This document shows, one piece after another, positions 24,101 to 39,100 of a stretch of 64,000 nucleotides of DNA (its first letter is position 1; the number at the start of each line of letters is the position of its first letter). This DNA is from Trileptium ribeirensis. Lineage: Eukaryota > Nematoda > Enoplea > Enoplida > Thoracostomopsidae. The DNA is taken from the NCBI GenBank assembly GCA_030248225.1, contig JASANE010026676.1, positions 17,106 to 81,105 of the forward strand, in the 5' to 3' direction. Made by a program: the position numbers and the translations under genes. The notes beneath the pieces are model-generated. The model did no database searches. It was not told where the DNA came from and saw only the letters and a program-made list of their open reading frames with translations.

Positions 24101-27100
24101 ATTCGAACTGGCGAAGTCGCCTGCAACAGCGGTCGTGTTAACGACACCGGCGGAAACGGCATTCGAATTGTTGAAGTCGCCTGCAACAGCGGTTGTGTTA
24201 GCGACAGCGGCAGAAACGGCAATCGAATTGTTGAAGTTGCCTGCAAAAGCGGTCGTGTTAACGACACCGGCGGAAACGCTATTCGAATTGTTGAAGTCGC
24301 CTGCAACAGCGGTCGTGTTAACGACACCGGCGGAAACGGTATTCGAATTGTTGAAGTCGCCTGCAACAGCGGTCGTGTTAGCGACAGCGGCAGAAACGGC
24401 AATCGAATTGTTGAAGTTGCCTGCAACAGCGTTCGTGTTAGCGACAGCGGCAGAAACGGCAATCGAATTGTTGAAGTTGCCTGCAACAGCGGTCGTGTTA
24501 ACGACACCAGCGGAAACGGCATTCGAATTGTTGAAGTCGCCTGCAACAGCGGTCGTGTTAGCGACAGCGGCGGAGACGGCAATCGAATTGTTGAAGTCGC
24601 CTGCAACAGCGATCGTGTTAGCGACAGCAGCAGAAACGGCAATCGAATTGTTGAAGTCGTCTGCAACAGCGGTCGTGTCAGCGACACCGGCGGAAACGGC
24701 ATTCGAATTGGCGATGACGCTAGCTGCAGCAAACAACACAGTCGTAAGCAACACAACCAGGAGACAAAGTTTGCGATGAATCAAGTGCCAGATGTTGAGC
24801 GTGAGTCAGATATCGACTATGAACCGAGTAATTACAGTAGCAGTGAAGATGACGCTACACAGGATACGTCATCTGGACTCAAAATACAGAAAAAGCTTAC
24901 AAGAAAACGTAAGCTAGATCCGAGCAATTACTCGCGTGCTAAAATATCCCGCGAGAAAAGCGCTGCGAAGAGTCCAAAGGTCGGATGTGGACCAGCTTTT
25001 TCTTTCAAGTGTTCAGCAGGCATTTCAGACGCCGACCGCGCTTCAATTTGCCGAACGTATGCAAACCTTGGCTTCGATAGGCAGAGAGAATTCATATTAC
25101 GACAGACATTAAGAAAACCAGTTCAACGGCCACGACCCGCAAAAAATTCTAAGACGCATAGGCCGCATCGTGCACATTCGATTCAGTATAAGTTAGATTG
25201 TGTCAGCAGTGCAAAATGTAGTGGTGCTTGTGAAGGCCACAGGGTCTGCCTGAAGTTTTTCTTGAGTACACTGTGCATTTCCGAGTGGACGATCCGTGAC
25301 CTGTGCAAGCTCGCTCCAGCTGCAAACCATGGTAATCCCGCTCCCGACAGCCGCGGTAGTCATCGACCATGTAACAAACTTTCCGAAATCATCGTTGCCG
25401 AATATCATCACATATAGCGTCGTTTGCTAAAATGCCCTCGCATTATTGCCAATCTGGTACTCAAAAAGAATACCTCGAACCTGGAATGACTGTTTCAAAA
25501 TGTTCCAGCTCTTTATGGATTCTAACAAAGATCTTTACCCCAATTTTCCGAGTGTCTAAGGTGATTGCTTGAAGGAGTGGAGTTACCTCAAGATATTTTG
25601 TGAACGGTTTAACATTGCCTTTTTTAAGCCTAACAAAGACCAGTGTTCTGTATGTTCCAAGTTAAACAATCTTGTCGCTTGCTGGAGACGCAACAGTTGT
25701 AACCGAGTTTAAGAAAGACAAAGCCGATGCGAATCTTGCGAGACGTGATGCCGTTGCTGCTTTAAAAAAGCAAGACAAGCAGCGCACGGCAAATGATAAA
25801 ACGTTTGTTCAAGCGACATTTGACTTACAATCTGTGCTGCCAACCCCACACTCTGATGTTAGCTTGTTCTATTACAAGCGGAAGCTTAATGTATACAACT
25901 TTACAGAGTTTAATCACCGAAATCGTGATGGATAGTGTTACGTCTGGCCCGAATACGAAGATCAGCGGGGCGGGTGGGAGGTTGGAACTTGTTTGTTCAA
26001 GCTTCTGCAGGACCTGTCCTCAATTGTTCAGCATGTATCGATGTTCTGCTATAACTGCAGTGGCCAAAATAAGAACACTCTTGTATTCGCTATGCTTGTG
26101 TACGCTATGCGCAGCAGCGATCATTTCCAAAGCCTCCAGATTACGTACCTGGAGCCAGACCATACTATGATGGAGGTTGATAGCATGCATGCTTGCATCG
26201 AAAACGCTCTAAAATCCAACCAAATATTTAGCTATCGAGAATGGGTCTAAGTCATTCGAAAGGCACGATCAAAACGAGATTACAAGGTGGGTTTCTTTAC
26301 TATTTGCTGAAAAAACTGTTATAATAGCTGTGGAAACTGCCAGATAGACCGTGTTATCTTTGTTTGATATGCTTTTAATGAAATGCATATATTCTTAAGC
26401 GATTATAGTGGAAATGCTATTACAGAAAAATGTTTTTATAGCGGAATTTTGATGCGTCGAAGCAATGTCACGATAAATGTATTACGTTACTGTTCATTCA
26501 GCGTTCATACCAGCTTTTAGCTACAAATTGTAATTTTTATGCCCTAAAAATAAGACAAGAACTTACGTGCTGCCAGAACTTTTTCGGCATCTTCGGATTC
26601 AGACCACTGACCAGTAACGAAACAATCGCGAATCGACAATGCTACCTAAAGCAAAATAAACAGTAACATAACGGGTTATAAAATTAATAATGATATAAGA
26701 AAATGTTCAAAAAGAGAACAACATCGTGTCACATTTCAAAATAATCCAACGTTCGATACGAAGCAATAGCTGAAAACTCAGATTATTGAATATTCATACC
26801 CGAAATTTTCCAAGATTCGGTCCATAATTTTAGTACAGTCTTACATTTACATTAATGTTGCACCGCGAACATACGTTTCCGAAACAGATACATATAAATA
26901 TATATCATAGATAGATATAAATATAGATCCGAATAGCATCTGAATGTTGGGCACTCACGAAGGAAACAGCGGCCCCTCTTCTAGCCACTGAAAAAAAATG
27001 ATGCGGTGGATGGCAGGAGTGCGTTGGGAAGGCCGCGCATCCGGGCGAGAATGTGGCGAAATCATTTGGACTTACGTCGCTGGAGACAGAACTGACCAAC

Positions 27101-30100
27101 CGGAGGTGAGATGGTACGGCCACGTTCAACGCAGAACTTGCGGCGTGGCGAAACAAGCGGTCGAAGTCCAATTCGAAGGAAAGGCGCCCCGTGGGAGGCC
27201 GAAAAAGAAGTGGGAACAGGTCGTCAGAGAGGACATGCAATCGATAGGGCTACGAATTTAGGACGCGCAAGACAGTGACACATAGAAAAGAGTGCTGAAG
27301 TCACGGTGCAGTCGAACCCGTTGCACGCGCGATGGAACCATTCGACTCTACAGGATGTGACGGTGGTGGTAGATATCATGCATCATTATGCTAAGAGGTC
27401 TCATACGGAAGGTAGCCGGGGTCGACGGGTGGAGGGAAAAAAGTTAACAGAGTCCCCCACAAATACATCAAATTTTCACGCTATTTTGGCCAGTTTGTTG
27501 CAAAAATTTCTGATGGGTGAGGGGATTTAAGGTTGCCCTCAGAAGGAGGCCCTAAGCCTCAGGGTATAGTAACTCCCCTGTACCCCTGCTTCGGCATATA
27601 TGGTATAGATATGCTTTTTAAAATGAACTCCAATTTAGTGTAGTCAAAAAGCTCCAGAAATACCAGAGAATATAACAATAAAGAAGTTCCCTTGACGTCC
27701 TAGCCAATTTATCGTTTCTAAATTGAGTACCTCGCGGAACTCCATACTTCAATCAGCAGGAAAACATGAAAAATAGTTTAAAACCATGCCAGGACACCAA
27801 CTCAAATGCAGATTGTATCTGAGTAGGTGACTGTAATTTTAAAGACTGGAGTATGTGATCAACACCTTCAACTACATGGCCATGGATAATTAAAGCATTA
27901 TTACGTAAGCGGAGGCTGTTTCTCACGAGAGCATCGCTAAATACTAATCTTCAACTTTCTACTTTCGGACTTAAACTGTAAATTTTTAAGCAGTGCAACC
28001 TAACGTTTAAACCCTGTTACTACAGCATGTCAAACATCAAATGTTAAACCGAATACAGTGAAATAGAAATTTACAATAACACAAAAACACCACAATAACT
28101 CCTGACTCACTACAATTCATTATCAAACTTACCGCAAGTACGGAAAGCTAATAGTCTTTTGTTGCCTGGCTCTGGGGATCACTTACATCGGGATCATCCC
28201 AATCTTTTGATCCAAGACTTTTTATTTCCAACGCTGACTCAGCATCAAGATTGAGTGCACCAAAAGCGACCGGAGTGCGAAACAGCACACAATCCTCGTA
28301 CCGATTCTCTTCGCGCGAAGCTGCGATCGACGCCTTGGAAAGCTTAAAAAGGCCACCAAATTCGTCATTTTCTACATCGTCCGCTGCGTCGTTTTCATCA
28401 CAATCTTAAATAAAAATAAATATAAAAAATCCGGTTTTCTTCAAGAGTCGCTGCGATCGACGTCTTAAAAAAGCCACTAAATTCGTCACTTCCTCCATCT
28501 GCCGCTGCGTCGTTTTCATCACAATCTTAAACAAAAATAAATATAAAAACTCCGATTTTCTTCAAGAGTCGCAGCGATCGTCGTCTTAAAAAAGCCGCTA
28601 AATTCGTCACTTTGTCTGTCGCCCGGTGGGTCCAAGTAACCCTGAGGGCATTACGTTATAGCGACAGAACAAAGAAAGGCTTAGACCGGGGGTTCGGAGG
28701 GCGGCAGCATCCCAACTTAAGCTTAGTGTATGTCTCATAATGACCTTAGGTTAGGCTAAAGCTTAGGCTTAGTATATGGATAACGGCATATTTGCATTTT
28801 ATTTACACATGTCATGGTTACTTCAGCCGTCCGGTGCGTGGTTTCCATCACAATCTTAAACAAAACAAACATCTAAACTTTCAAATCGTCGCAATGACAG
28901 CCACAAAATGTAATAGTAAAAATTGTCCATTAGCTTGAAGTGATTTAAACGAGTGAGACCGCCGCACCATAATATGTAGCCACTCAATGTAGCAGTGATC
29001 TGACGACAGTAAGAAAGCACCTAATAGCCGTATAAAATTTTGCTGGAAAGGTGTTCAAATTTAGTTTGAGATATATTGAAATTCTTCAAGGTTGTTTTTT
29101 TTTGCAAAAACATACCACGATTGTTTGTTCGAAACATGTTCGAAGCTATAAAATTATTCAATTGCTTTTCGATATCCGAATATCGAATTTTATGTCATAA
29201 AATCATAGCAACTGAACATTATGACAATGGCTTAAAGATGAGGCACAACACCGCATCAACGAGGATTGCTTGGAAACTCTTTTAAACCAAGGCCCGGCTA
29301 ATTCAATTGCTATAAATTTTGGTAAACGTGACCTAAAAGTGCCGATAGTTCCGCTAATTTTTGCCCGAAGCAATCAAAAACACAATCAATAATCTCTTAC
29401 CGTCATTAGTGCTCGACTTTCCGTAGACAATTTGGCTCCAATTAATCGCCCGTAGCTTCCGTTCGGCAAACGAAGCGGCTGCGGCTGCGTATCGCTCCGA
29501 TTTCGTAAAATCTACAAAAACAAAATATTAACAATAATACCGAACAAATCAAATCAATTTTCTCAAGAAAAACAACAATATTTACAAAGCACATCTATTC
29601 TATTGTTATACAATAACGTTAACCAAACTACAATCCATCAAATAAATTTCATAACAAGGAATTTTAGTAAAGTAAAACTAAATGCACATAGAGCTAAAAC
29701 AGTATGAAACTTGTGAATACATCAAGTGAATTACAGAAGAGTATGACACTTTCCTGCGCTCTGATGTTAGCCCGTGTCATAAGCTTCCCTAATGCACTCT
29801 TGCTAATACTAATTGCAACTCGGCTATGCCACACAAAACAATTCTATTCAAGTATCGTTGCCATTTCGACGAAGATACGCATCAAAGTTAAACGGCCAAG
29901 GTATTTACGCTCAAAATTTATGAAATGTCTGACGGAAGGCCGAGCCAGGGAAAAGCCAAAGGTCCTTATGATTAACTTAATAGGTATAAGTTTCAAAATA
30001 TTATGTATTACTAGAGGTCGAATCAGAAATCCGGGCCAGACCGGGGGGGGCGGAAGCCGAAGTGCGAGGTATCCCCCACGCGGTTTGGAGAAGCCATTTG

Positions 30101-33100
30101 ATTATGGAAATCTGATAATTAATTTTTGACGGCAAATGTCTAAAACTACAGCGCTGGTGGCGACTAGTGACAAAGTATCTTTTTAATTATGAGCCATTTC
30201 CTGTGACGTAGGAAGCCAACTACTATGATTGAGCTGCTAAACAATTTACTTCTTTATTTTCAACCCTTTTTAGATCCACCGCACTTCACTAAGAACCGGG
30301 CAACTGACCCAAATTTGAAACCCATACCCCGGATGCGGGTGGCAGTTCGCGCTATTGTATTTCTACATAAACAAAAACAGGGGTTTAGACTAACAGATGG
30401 ATATCGTACACACATTGCTGAACTTAGATACTTCACGATCATCATAAGTATTATGCCTGACTTAAAGTGTTTATGCTGGGTATTTTCGCACCGAACATAT
30501 TACGTATATATAGCCTTACTCACTGCCAATCAACTACAATTTAATTATACACATATAAATTACATTCATATTTAATATATAAAATTTAATATTTATATAT
30601 TTAATTGTATATTTTTGTTTCATATATTTAATTGTATTTTATTACACATAACCATAATTTAATTTCCTAGCCATATCAATATCAGGATGCAAAAAACAAA
30701 CGACTCACCAAACTGGACAGTCGGCTTCGCTTTTGCGGCATCGTCATCGCGTCGACGCGGTTTCCACGGAACGTTTATTTCCGCTGAGTCGTTTGGTTGT
30801 GCTTCGGTATGCGGCTCTGTCTAAAATACGCCTTAATGGAGCTAATATTTACGGGCAGAAATAGAAACAATTCATTATCGAAAAATCAGTAAAATCAGTG
30901 ACTTTATCACCTTCTAGTTCTTCGTGAAAGACCTGGTCCGATATCATAAAAATATGTTCACAAGTCTATGAGATTTACCTTCCATCACTCCAGATTTTTC
31001 CCGCGAGAACAAACACGAAGACCCCTTAGACATCTCTCACATTTATTGCCTACGGGAGTTTTGTACCAAACAAAGGCAGAGAAAGCTACTATAACAAAAT
31101 TTTTAGACAACCCTAAATGCCAAAAGTGTGCTATAGCAGTTCTTAGCAAACCGACATTAGCTTTGCCTAAATATGTTGCTAATTTGATTGTTTGAAACAA
31201 AATAGAAAAGGAGTTAAAATCATTTCTGCTTTTAAAATTATTTCTTTACAAACAGTGGAAAAATACAATGAAGAAACATTTAATATAGCAAAAAACGAAA
31301 GAATTCTAGAATTACTGCCCTAAAATTAAGCAAATTTCCTATTAATTTATTCATTATTAACCTTGTCTACCGCACCGTCGTCCAGTCCGCCACTGTCTTC
31401 ATCTTCCGCCTCGCTGTCTAGACCACTGTCTTCATTTTCGTTCACGTCACTATCATCTTCTTCGCTATAAGGAAATAAAACTTATAGCTATAACCCAATG
31501 CCCCGTACAAAAATGTCGAAAAAGCATTGAGAAAATCAAGCGAGACAATGTTCTTTAGTCAACACAATCGTCGAATAATATCATGCTGTTGACAAGGTTA
31601 TCTTCTGTGAGCCAAAAAATAGTTGGTTACAAGGAATATTGCAATCGTCGGAGCAACATCAAAAAAGATTTGTCTCTTTATTATAACCAGTTTAGTTTCA
31701 AAAGCGCAACGGAGTTTGATCTCGATTATCAAATTCCAGAAAGAACGCGTTCAGAAATTACGCGGATATAAATTTTAAACGGAAGATTTTGAGTTAAATC
31801 TTAGGACAATGCATTATCCCGGTACCTGGTTCGCTCACCTACCTTTCATCATCACTGTCGTTCTCTGCTGCACCGTCATCGACGTCTTCATCGTCCGTCT
31901 GGCCATGATTGCCGCTATCAAATATCTGCAACTGACCATCATTTAGCTGCCGGTCCAGTGGCTCCTCGACGTTCGACAACGATACAACTAGACCGTGTGG
32001 CTGGCGTGTTTTTGAATCCGAGGCCGCGTTTAACTAGAATAAACAAAACTATTCGAGCATTTCGAAACAAAATATTATCGAGATGCAGACCAAAATACTA
32101 CGGCCAGTGGAAGCAAGACACAGTCGGCAAAGGCATGCCAAATTTAGACCCGATAACTTAACTCAAATAGTTTGACAAAAGAATTTTATTTTTCGATCTT
32201 TGTAACCTCGTAAAATGAATCGGTCGGTACTAGATGCTACACTGTGACCGTTGGGTTGAAAGTCGTAGTTTAATAAGGAATATATAACAATAAAATATAA
32301 AAAATAGTTGGAGCTAGCTAAGTAATTAAAGTATAAAATGAACAAAATTTGAATCTTTAAATAGTAGTTGCGAAAATTGGATTTTGAACGTGCATTCGCA
32401 ATCGGTAAAACCCACTAAAATGAGACGATTGTGGGCTTCTAGCCACCGTCACTAAGCTCTACTATGGGCCGATTTTGTATACGTAATTATGGTGATTCTA
32501 TCAAACTGACGCAGCAGCGCAGAGCAAATTAATGTTTGGTGTGACCTAGGGTTTTCAATCCAACGGTTAAAATAAACTTCTTGTGTACACCAACTATTGA
32601 ACGCATGTGCGCTTATATCACTCGACATAAAACGACGGCTTAAAGTACAATATCCCCTATAGACTATGATCAAACAAACCCTAACACCAAATATGTACAG
32701 CGAGTTCGAGCATATACGGAATTAAAATACACTGAGGGAGCACATTCTGTCAAATATCAGCTTACGTATACAATTACCACGTTAGGAGGCTACCAGTCTA
32801 CTATTACCACATTAGGGAACAATCAGTCTACAATTACCACGTTAGGGAACAATCAGCGTACCATTACCACATTAGGGGACAATCAGTCTACCATTACAAC
32901 GTTACGGGACAATCAGTCTACAATTACCACGTTAGGGGATAATCAGTCTACCATTACCACGCTACGGGACAATCAGTCTACAATTACCACGTTACGGGAC
33001 AATCAGTCTACAATTACCACGTTAGGGGTAATCAGTCTACCATTACCACGTTAGGGGATAATCAGTCTACCATTACCACGTTACGGGACAATCCGTCTAC

Positions 33101-36100
33101 AATTACCACGTTAGGGGATAATCAGTCTACCATTACCACGTTACGGGACAATCAGTCTACAATTACCACGTTAGGGAACAATCAGCGTACCATTACCACA
33201 TTAGGGGACAATCAGTCTACCATTACCACGTTACGGGACAATCAGTCTACAATTACCACGTTAGGGGATAATCAGTGTACAATTACCACGTTAAGGGACA
33301 ATCAGCGTACCATTACCATATTAGGGGACAATCAGTCTACCATTACAACGTTACGGGACAATCAGTCTATAATTACCACGTTAGGGGATAATCAGTCTAC
33401 CATTACCACGTTACGGGACAATCAGTCTACAATTACCACGTTAGGGAACAATCAGCGTACCATTACCACGTTACGGGATAATCAGTCTACCATTACCACG
33501 TTACGGGACAATCAGTCTACAATTACCACGTTACGGGACAATCAGTCTACAATTACCACGTTAGGGGATAATCAGTCTACAATTACGACGTTACGGGACA
33601 ATCAGTCTACAATTACCACGTTAGGGGATAATCAGTCTACCATTACCACGTTAGGGGATAATCAGTCTACCATTACCATGTTACGGGACAATCAGTCTAC
33701 AATTACCACGTTAGGGGATAATCAGTCTACCATTACAACGTTACGGGACAATCAGTCTACAATTACCACGTTAGGGAACAATCAGCGTACCATTACCACA
33801 TTAGGGGACAATCAGTCTACCATTACAACGTTACGAGACAATCAGTCTACAATTACCACGTTAGGGGATAATCAGTCTACCATTACCACGTTACGGGACA
33901 ATCAGTCTACAATTACCACGTTACAGGACAATCAGTCTACAATTACCAAGTTAGGGGATAATCAGTCTACCATTACCACGTTAGGGGATAATCAGTCTAC
34001 CATTACCACGTTACGGGACAATCAGTCTACAATTACCACGTTAGGGGATAATCAGTCTACCATTACAACGTTACGGGCAATCAGTCTACAATTACCACGT
34101 TAGGGGATAATCAGTCTACCATTACCACGTTACGGGACAATCAGTCTACAATTACCACGTTAGGGAACAATCAGCGTACCATTACCACATTATGGGACAA
34201 TCAGTCTACCATTACAACGTTACGGGACAATCACTCTACAATTACCACGTTAGGGGATAATCAGTCTACCATTACCACGTTACGGGACAATCAGTCTACA
34301 ATTACCACGTTTGGGAACAATCAGCGTACCATTACCACATTAGGGGACAATCAGTCTACCATTACCACGTTACGGGACAATCAGTCTACCATTACAACGT
34401 TACGGGACAATCAGTCTACAATTACCACGTTAGGGGATAATGAGTCTACCATTACCACGTTAAGGGACAATCAGTCTACAATTACCACGTTAGGGAACAA
34501 TCAGCGTACCATTACCACATTAGGGGACAATCAGTCTACCATTACAACGTTACGGGACAATCAGTCTACAATTACCACGTTAGGGCATAATCAGTCTACC
34601 ATTACCACGTTACGGGACAATCAGTCTACAATTACCACGTTAGGGGACAATCAATCTACCATTACCACGTTAGGGGACAATCAGGCTACCTCTAGTAAAC
34701 GTAATAAATTATAAAAAGTGAGCGGAGCAACAGACAAAGTATTTGGTATCTTATTTGTGAGTACATGTGTTTCAACTAACTATTTAATCAATTTATAATA
34801 ATTATCACGTTTTAGGCAATTGATGTCAAATCCGCCATACAAGAAAGTCGCTAGCTAAAAGAAATTAGCTACTTAGCACCCATGATAAAATCATAGAGCT
34901 ATAAAAACCACATATTCATAATCAGCGACATTGAAAACCACCGAGCGCAACAAATTTGCAATTTTGAGGTTATTTTAAAATTTGCATAAAATTACCTAAT
35001 TAGCTAGTTAATTAATCAACTAATTAGCATATACGGCGAGGTTTTAGAGTTTTAGAAATGTCATTTGTGATCAGCGACATAGAAAACCACCGGGTGTAAT
35101 TTATTTATAATTTTTAAGCACTTTGAAAATTTTCAAAATATTAATTAACAATTAAATAGTAATTAGCTAACTAATCAGCAGTTTTTAACTTTCTCGAGTA
35201 GTAAATAAGCACCAGATTCACAATCACCACGACGAGATGTAGTATATGCACCAAAATAATAGCTTTACACTAATTATTTATTGAAAAATATGCATTTTTT
35301 GTTTGAAATTGCTAAAAATATGCTAACACGCTTAACTAATTAGGTAATTATTAATTAAAGCAAATTTTGACAAAATCTATGTCTTGCACCTGTCCGATAT
35401 TAGGCCTTTGAAACAAAAAAGCAATTTAAAATCGGTCGAGTAGTTATTGGGGAGTTCAACGGACAGACAAACGGACGGACAGACGGTGCCGAATTTCACA
35501 TCTGACGAAAACAAAAAACGCTTCGCTTAACTACAACGTTTAAGGGACAATCAGTCAACCATTACCATGTTAGAGTACTATAGGTATGATATATATAACT
35601 TCTAGCCCGTAATTAAAAACATAAAACATTAAGTAATAAAACATTAACATTTTAACTATAATTTATAGTTAAAATTCTCAACCAAAAATACCTGATGTGT
35701 CTTTGAGCGATTTGAATGTGAATGCGATCCGCCGAGATCGATATAGATCGCATCCTTGTCGTACATAATGCCACCGACGCCAGAAAACGGAGCGTACAAC
35801 AACTTTTCACGTTGATCAAGCGAGCGCTTCTTTTCCTTGTCCGGAAGCGGACACGGATCTGGTAGAAAACTCATTGATTCAACGCGGTGATCGCCGACGC
35901 CTGAAATAGCAATATTATAATAGCTAACCATGACAAAACTCCTATGCTCGAACCAATATAGAATAAATTATTGAATAATATCCATCTACAGAAATAATTT
36001 GCGCTCCTTCACCATCGTCATAAAGCCGAAGAAAATTCTACTTGACTAGCTAATACACCTGCAACTATGAAATAAATAAATGAATCCACAGTAACTTATA

Positions 36101-39100
36101 TAATCGTAGTCCAACAAAAAATAATATCGGACTTTATGGCATATGAACTACAGACAAAACGAATACATAGACGGACACGCGGACTTTACGCCGACCGACG
36201 CAGTCTGCGTCCATTTTTCGAACATTTAACCTTACCTGTGACAGTAAGCACATCGTTAACTTATCTATCTATTAGATTGTGACTCACAAGTGCTTAACGA
36301 GCGGCGTGTTTGATGTGTTAATACTTTATTTACATGCTTTTACAACTTACAACTTATAAAGTAGGCACGCTTTAGTTGAACGGAGCAGACATGACATAGC
36401 GACGATTTCAAAGATACCACTGACGAATATGACTGAATAAATCACGTCGTCGATTTTGGTAAGCTCGGAAATTATTATTATATACATTGTAACGTCGAAG
36501 TCAACAATTTAAAACATTTTATCTAAAGTTTGAAAATATCATTTTTTTCAGCGGGCGTTCTTGAGCATACACCGAAAATTCCAAAAAAAGATATATCAGT
36601 AACAGATGAGTTGAAATAAAAATTGTGACGTCTTCAGCACCTTTTAAAACCTTCATTAAATAGTATTTTCCCTTAATAGATCGACTGTCTCCGGGGATTA
36701 TAGAGCTAACAGTGGGCATACTGTTTTGTCATGTCAATTATGAATCTGATAGAAAAGTTCAGTTGAGCAAATTTGTAGATCTCGCAGAGATGAACACAAG
36801 GAATATAACTAACTTTTACTATAGCAAACCTGTATTTCTACATGTAGCGGTAAGCCGGTTCTTTTTATGTCCCACAATTTGCCTGGCTACCCACTTTAAG
36901 ACGGATCGGGTTAACTCGATGGGAAGATAGGATAAATGGTATATAATGACCTGTCAATTGGCTAAAACCCGAAGACACAATCTTGCATCGTTTCTCAGTT
37001 GTATGACCGCGCGAATGAGCGCAAGGAGATGGGTAGATCATTTAACAGCAATACAACTTCTCGCTTCACAAGCTATGTAATCATCAATGCGTGCTATAAT
37101 GAATGAGCCGGAACCCTTAGTAACTACACACACTATCACACCCATAAAACATTATTTTTATATCGTTCATTACAGCACGCTAAAACAGGAATTGGCTCAC
37201 CTGGTATATGAACAAAAGATTTGTCCATGAAATGTGTCCCGCGTACGTAGCCGTACAAACACACACGTCGATCACATTTCGGATTCGATTTTAGCATTTC
37301 GGCATCGGTTATATCTTCCATTCTGAAGTGGCAATGAGATAAGAGTTTGCAAATTATTAATACTACACTTAGTAACTCCTACCGCGAGGGCAAGCGATTA
37401 AGCGTGTCTAGCCGGCGCTCTTAGAGTCTTAGTAAGTTCCAAATTGAGTATCATAAGCCATTTCAAAGTCCTATATTCACAGGCGCAAAGATAAGCGCGA
37501 CGCTACGACCCTTTTCGACGCATTAGACAATGTATTTCTTCAGTTAGATTAAAAATATGAAAATTTTGAATTAACCAGTATGATGCAACCGACCAGGTGA
37601 TATTTATAGGGGATGGCCCTCATTGTCCCTGCATAACCCCGAGACAATGCCCACTTACCATAAAATTGTTGTTTTTCACCACCATTATTCTTTTCCCCAT
37701 TATTGCTAACATTTGCCCCAATTTTTGGCAGTTTTCCCTAAAATTTTCGGTAAGCTTTAGGCCCGCGTCCTGGGGATCCTCTGCATTTTAGGGTTTCAAG
37801 AGTTCCATAAGTTTTAGAGTGCTAACTTCATCATACACAAAGGCTATTGCATGTGATTACAAATAATGCCGACCATAGATAAAGCCATGCTGGCTCACTT
37901 TCGAAATACCATTTTAGTTATGTCTAACGTTACGAAGAAAACCAACATAGTTATCGTACAACAAAACATATATGGAACGTTCTAATCGAACTTATTTACT
38001 AACAGGCTATATTCCGGAAATCGGATTGGTTTATGAGGAAACCTAGAAAACTCAGTAAAACGTAAGATTTAGTGATGCTGTATAAAATATGTCATGGAAT
38101 ATCGCCAATTGAACTCTCAGAAATGTTTGAACCTGTGGAATCGATCAGAGTTAGAGGTCATCCTTTCCGACTGCGAACGAAATATACGACCAGGCTAAAC
38201 TGTCGTCGCTATAATTTTACGTGTCGTAACGTCACCACATTGAATAACTTGCCGGAGTGGGTTGTAGTAGCGCCCAATCTAGCCAGTTTCCAGTCCCGGC
38301 TCCATCGCAGTGGCATGTTACAGTAAGAATTCGTGCTGCTGGCCTAGAAGTTTTCTTTCAGAGCAACTTTGCGGGAGCCATTAAGTTGGCTCCGACACTT
38401 CGCCCGTGGAATAATTCAATGGACAGAACATCAAACCACATGGATTCAAATATGACCACGTGAAGAAGGTGACTATAACCACGCTGGACACTACATAACA
38501 AAACCATCATATTCAACGTACCTGATAACCTCACACACGCACGTAAGATAAAAACCAGCAATAGCATGCCAAAATTTGAAAAATGTATTTCTAGCAAAGG
38601 TTCGACGAACCACAGCCAGGCCCAAGGCGAGCCAGCGAAGTCCAGTAAAGGTGTTGATTTCGATGAGTTGATTCCGGATAGTGTCGTTTTCCGATTTGAC
38701 ACAACTGTCACGAAAAATTTTTGCGATATCACTATTACCTGATTTGGCAAAGAACTTATAAAATCCAGTTTACACAAATTCTGATCGGAAGATGGAGTAT
38801 GAGCAGTTATAGTTCAACTAAATGATCGCTATCATCATCACTTTTAAAATGGAATTAAACAACTACCGAAATCCATCCATCAGGCGATGAGTGGCGAGTT
38901 ACACCAACAGCTAAGGAAGCTTTTCCGATTTTTGCTCCAAGTTCCCTCGTTAGAAATACCAATTTTGCAGTGCAAGTATTTTTAAGCTACAAAGCTACGT
39001 TTATTCATTAAAAATAGTGGTAATTATTGTTTGAAAACATTTTGCACACAAAAAAACAAATTTTCACATAAAAAAAATTTTTTTTGGATTTAGTTGAACA

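Larger units (their letters stand above)
23669..26250 (+). mobile_element. PWWP/transposase DNA transposon, plus-strand copy
   Basis: The same protein order as the minus copy but divergent: PWWP (23669-23926), then after one TAG in the same frame a long ORF (24008-25417) with an internal array of 60-bp repeats and a Cys-rich domain, then a frameshifted MPSHYC block (from 25431), then the transposase core (25672-26250). The reading breaks off after SYREWV near 26250, so the C-terminal end is missing. A block around ACTTATGCATTGT lies upstream of both copies in inverted orientation (about 22944 and 23535). Confidence 0.75.

Noticed and set aside
24029..24784. Antisense and alternative-frame ORFs over the 60-bp array
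   Set aside because: They arise because the unit length is a multiple of three. Only the plus frame running into the Cys-rich domain has family support.
33678..34103. 141-codon ORF of [13 protein letters not shown] repeats
   Set aside because: It is the minisatellite read in one frame; 29-bp units break the frame elsewhere and there is no conserved domain.
32768..34690. CRISPR-like array
   Set aside because: The 30-bp units are contiguous with no unique spacers, and the locus is an intron of an animal gene.
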